Below, piece after piece: positions 5,899-7,566 of a stretch of 7,566 nucleotides of DNA. The DNA lies in the NCBI GenBank assembly GCA_007135435.1, contig SLIW01000043.1, positions 1 to 7,566 on the forward strand, read 5' to 3'. The notes beneath the pieces are model-generated. The model had not been told where the DNA came from. It made no database searches and was given only the letters and a program-made list of their open reading frames with translations. The stretch comes from Natronomonas sp. Lineage in GTDB: Archaea > Halobacteriota > Halobacteria > Halobacteriales > Haloarculaceae. The stretch's first letter is position 1. Each line of letters starts with the position of its first letter. The translations under genes were made by a program, and so were the position numbers.

Positions 5899-5964
5899 GT
5901 GTCGGTCCGGGGTCGATCCAGGAACGATCTGAGGACGAGTCGGGGTCGGTCCGGGGTCGGTCCA
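5899..5964. repeat. Duplicated GGGGTCGGTCC repeats upstream of purO
   Basis: A 20-bp block at 5901-5920 (GTCGGTCCGGGGTCGATCCA) recurs at 5945-5964 with a single difference, 44 bases apart. Within the second block GGGGTCGGTCC occurs twice in perfect tandem (5942-5952 and 5953-5963), and the first block is a decayed version of the same 11-bp dimer. The tract sits just upstream of the presumed purO promoter and downstream of the CCPF gene. The arrangement could be a pair of factor-binding sites; simple slippage is the alternative. Confidence 0.75.
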
Positions 5965-6000
5965 GCGATCGATCGCGCAGGCGGGCGTCCCGTGGCGGAC

Positions 6001-6429
6001 TCACCCCGCCGCCGGAGCGAGCGCCTCGTTACGGAACAGGCCACCCTCGAGCAACTCCTTGGTCCCGTCGGGACCGGTGAACCGGAGGCGGACCTCCTCC
6101 AGCCCCGGCGAGACCTCGAGGTGGAACGTGGCGAACGGACAGCAGTCGGTCTCCCGGCGGACGAAGGTCGCGGCCGCGTCCAGCACGTCGTCGCTGCCGT
6201 CGAAGACGTACGCGTACCCGTCCTCCAGCTCCTCGACGTCCCGGATCGTCGCCAGGAAGGTGCGTTCGACCCAGCTGCCCTGACGCCGCTCGCGCTCCTC
6301 CTCGCTCAGTCCGCAGGCCACCTCGAGGTCGGCGCCGGGGTCGCTGGCGGTCTCGTCTCGCGTGTCGTTGTTCGTCTCTTCCCCTCCGTCGGTCATCCGT
6401 CCGTCTGGGGTATCGTCTCGGTGGATCAT
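6001..6429 (-). CDS. Small CCPF-motif protein of unknown function
   Basis: The 142-residue acidic protein begins with a disordered Asp/Glu/Thr-rich stretch (1-35). Then come [22 protein letters not shown] with C39, a strand-rich middle ([14 protein letters not shown]), and the signature [16 protein letters not shown] with C96-C97-P98-F99, followed by [17 protein letters not shown]. From memory, similar small proteins with a Cys-Cys-Pro-Phe motif are found in bacteria and haloarchaea, often annotated hypothetical and sometimes near metal- or redox-responsive regulators. I cannot name a formal family. The paired Cys plus C39 suggest metal or thiol binding, but this is inference. The gene is divergent from an HxlR regulator across a 79-bp shared promoter. 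The ATG at 6429 lies about 30 bases from the TATA-like element, fitting a nearly leaderless mRNA; Met12 is an alternative start. Confidence 0.85.
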   Translation of the reverse strand: MIHRDDTPDGRMTDGGEETNNDTRDETASDPGADLEVACGLSEEERERRQGSWVERTFLATIRDVEELEDGYAYVFDGSDDVLDAAATFVRRETDCCPFATFHLEVSPGLEEVRLRFTGPDGTKELLEGGLFRNEALAPAAG

Positions 6430-6454
6430 GGCGCGACTATGCTTTGAAATCCGA

Positions 6455-6466
6455 AGTTATTAAACT
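6455..6466. promoter_or_regulatory. Shared TATA-like element of the divergent CCPF/HxlR promoter
   Basis: AGTTATTAAACT is the only strongly AT-rich word in the 79-bp intergenic region, with outer arms AGTT/AACT in inverted orientation. Read rightward, TTATTAAAC would direct initiation near 6485-6490, about 20 bases before the HxlR ATG. Read leftward, GTTTAATAA would direct initiation near 6433-6436, just before the CCPF ATG. One near-symmetric box may therefore serve both genes, making their transcription mutually exclusive or jointly controlled. Confidence 0.55.
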
Positions 6467-6481
6467 ATCAAGTTGGAAGTA

Positions 6482-6496
6482 TCGAACCAGGTTCGA
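6482..6496. promoter_or_regulatory. Perfect 7-bp-arm palindrome, candidate HxlR operator
   Basis: TCGAACC-A-GGTTCGA has 7-bp perfectly matched arms around one central base. It covers the expected transcription start of the HxlR gene and its right end touches the GAGG ribosome-binding word (6495-6498). A dimeric winged-helix regulator bound here would block its own transcription. An 8-bp direct repeat ATCCGAAG at 6449-6456 and 6499-6506, exactly 50 bases apart, brackets the TATA element and this palindrome. Confidence 0.5.
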
Positions 6497-6508
6497 GGAT
6501 CCGAAGCG

Positions 6509-6862
6509 ATGTCGACGAACTGCACCCTCACCGACGACGGCTCGCCCACCTGCTACTGCCCACTCTCGGGGGTGATCGAGGTCCTGGGCCGGAAGTACAC
6601 GATGCAGATCATGTGCGTCATCGGGGCCCACGAACCGGTCCGGTTCGGCGTCGTCGAGGACCACCTGCCGACCGCCAGCACGTCGACGCTGTCCGCGCGA
6701 CTGGAGGAGCTGGCCGACCACGGGCTGGTCACCCGCGAGCAGTACGACGAGATCCCGCCACGGGTCGAGTACGCGCTCACTGATCGGGGCCGGGAGCTCT
6801 GCGGACACCTGGAACCGCTGCTCGAGTGGGCGGAGGAGCGGACGAACAGGTCCGAGGTGTGA
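6509..6862 (+). CDS. HxlR-family winged-helix transcriptional regulator, cysteine-rich
   Basis: The 117-residue product has the HxlR-type winged-helix layout: CPLSGVIEVLGRKYTMQIMCVIG (17-39), RFGVVEDHLPTASTSTLSARLEELADHGLVTREQYDEIPPRVEYALTDRGRELCGHLEPLLEWAEE (45-110). The segment around STSTLSARLEEL is the recognition helix, followed by the wing ending VEYALTDRG. Such proteins bind palindromic operators as dimers and many respond to reactive or thiol compounds. This one has C5, C15, C17, C36 and C98; C5, C15 and C17 cluster just before the first helix, suggesting redox or metal sensing (inference). The ATG at 6509 is chosen because GAGG lies 10 bases upstream and the fold begins soon after; a TTG at 6473 in frame is less likely. 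The adjacent palindrome at 6482-6496 fits autoregulation and control of the divergent CCPF gene. Confidence 0.9.
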   Translation: MSTNCTLTDDGSPTCYCPLSGVIEVLGRKYTMQIMCVIGAHEPVRFGVVEDHLPTASTSTLSARLEELADHGLVTREQYDEIPPRVEYALTDRGRELCGHLEPLLEWAEERTNRSEV

Positions 6863-6886
6863 GTACTCCGTCCTGTTGGGGAAACC

Positions 6887-6914
6887 ACACAGGAGTCGAT
6901 ACGCGCACCTGTGT
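6887..6914. terminator. Inverted repeat downstream of the HxlR gene
   Basis: ACACAGG at 6887-6893 and CCTGTGT at 6908-6914 are perfect 7-bp arms around a 14-base loop, starting 25 bases after the HxlR stop. A third CACAGG occurs at 6934-6939. There is no T-run. It could terminate or stabilise the HxlR transcript, or be a binding site ahead of the HNH gene. Confidence 0.3.
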
Positions 6915-6965
6915 CTCGCTTCGGTTCCGCACAGGTTCATACCGGAAAGCGCGGGCACCCGACCC

Positions 6966-7566
6966 ATGGTCACGGAGAGCGAGTGCCTCGAGGCGCTCCG
7001 GGACGCCGCCGAGCGGCTCGGCGAGTCGCCGACGAAGGCGCAGTACGAGGCGCTGGGGATGCGGCCGGCATCGGCGACGATAATCCGGCAGCTGGGCGGG
7101 TGGAACGCGGCGAAGGAGGCGGCCGGGCTCGAGACGTACGCGTCGACGGGATCGCGGGTCGGTCCGAAACCTGACCACGTCGAGTTGCCCGCGGACCAGA
7201 CGTGGGAGGAGCTCTCGGTCGACCAGCGGTGGCACCACCGGAACGTGGAGTGGAACGCCGAGCGGACGATGCGACGGCGAGCACGACTCCGGGCGTGGGT
7301 GAACGACTACAAGCGCGAACGCGGGTGTCGCCGATGCAACGTTAGCCACCACGCCTGTCTGGACCTCCACCACGTCGACCCAGCGGACAAGGAGATGGCT
7401 GTCGGGAAGATGATCACCCACGGTTACGGTCGCGAGACGCTTCGGCTGGAGATGGAGAAGTGCGAGGTGCTCTGCGCCAACTGCCACCGGGCGGCGCACC
7501 ACACGGTCCCCGACGATGGCACGAGACGGTGGGTCTACGAGATGAAGCAGTCGGCCGATGGATGTG
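6966..7566 (+). CDS. HNH endonuclease with homing-endonuclease-associated repeat (3'-truncated)
   Basis: From the ATG at 6966 the frame is open for 200 codons and runs off the window end. Residues 4-56 (ESECLEALRDAAERLGESPT, then QLGGWNAAKEAAGL) match the short helical DNA-binding homing-endonuclease-associated repeat. A basic linker (WHHRNVEWNAERTMRRRARL) leads into an HNH domain: C121-x2-C124 in GCRRCN, the histidine pair H135-H136 in LDLHHVDP, and C170-x2-C173 with N172 and H174 in VLCANCHRAAHH. The four Cys would hold a structural zinc; His136, Asn172 and His174 are the likely metal and catalytic residues. Such proteins nick or cut DNA. No group I intron or intein splice features are seen around it, so it appears free-standing, as is common in haloarchaea. 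TTCATACC near 6933-6944 could be its TATA element for a leaderless mRNA. Confidence 0.88.
   Translation, partial: MVTESECLEALRDAAERLGESPTKAQYEALGMRPASATIIRQLGGWNAAKEAAGLETYASTGSRVGPKPDHVELPADQTWEELSVDQRWHHRNVEWNAERTMRRRARLRAWVNDYKRERGCRRCNVSHHACLDLHHVDPADKEMAVGKMITHGYGRETLRLEMEKCEVLCANCHRAAHHTVPDDGTRRWVYEMKQSADGC

Noticed and set aside
5868..6044. 59-codon upstream extension of purO
   Set aside because: The family N-terminus is MYVGRF at 5867. The extension is encoded by the GGTCGGTCC repeat region and overlaps the CCPF gene in another frame.
6473..6508. TTG start giving a 12-residue longer HxlR protein
   Set aside because: The ATG at 6509 has GAGG 10 bases upstream, and the longer version would place the candidate operator and expected transcription start inside the coding region.

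Overview
The window looks like a chromosomal segment of a haloarchaeon (class Halobacteria). The DNA is GC-rich and most predicted proteins are strongly acidic. Several genes appear to have little or no 5' leader behind TATA-like boxes. One gene encodes an archaea-specific IMP cyclohydrolase (PurO). I see no rRNA, tRNA, CRISPR array, integrase or insertion sequence. The species cannot be named from the sequence alone.

Layout, left to right. The window opens inside the 3' end of a glyoxalase/VOC-family gene (+, ends 183). It faces a CheY-like single-domain response regulator (-, 447-1091) across a gene-free stretch holding short GTATAC-type repeats and a 12-bp palindrome. Divergent from the regulator, across 637 bp with no supportable gene and a 16-bp tandem repeat, is a complete tryptophanase gene (tnaA, +, 1729-3099). 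tnaA converges on a YfcE/MJ0936-type metallophosphoesterase (-, 3194-3850).

From there the minus strand carries a run of separate genes. They are an acidic 63-residue orphan (4065-4256), a SnoaL/NTF2-like protein in a visibly lower-GC patch (4480-4971), purO (5244-5867), and a small protein with a CCPF motif (6001-6429). The CCPF gene is divergent from a cysteine-rich HxlR-type winged-helix regulator (+, 6509-6862). The two share an AT-rich promoter with one central TATA-like element and a perfect 7-bp-arm palindrome. The window ends inside an HNH endonuclease gene with an N-terminal homing-endonuclease-associated repeat (+, from 6966).

The genes do not form one pathway. tnaA is catabolic (indole, pyruvate and ammonia from tryptophan), purO is de novo purine synthesis, and the others are regulatory or uncharacterised. 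The most system-like unit is the divergent HxlR/CCPF pair, a candidate thiol- or metal-responsive switch. A second theme is three different intergenic short-repeat tracts built around GGAC words. Nothing here is certain to be a new system. The HxlR/CCPF module, the orphan small gene and the repeat tracts deserve a second look.
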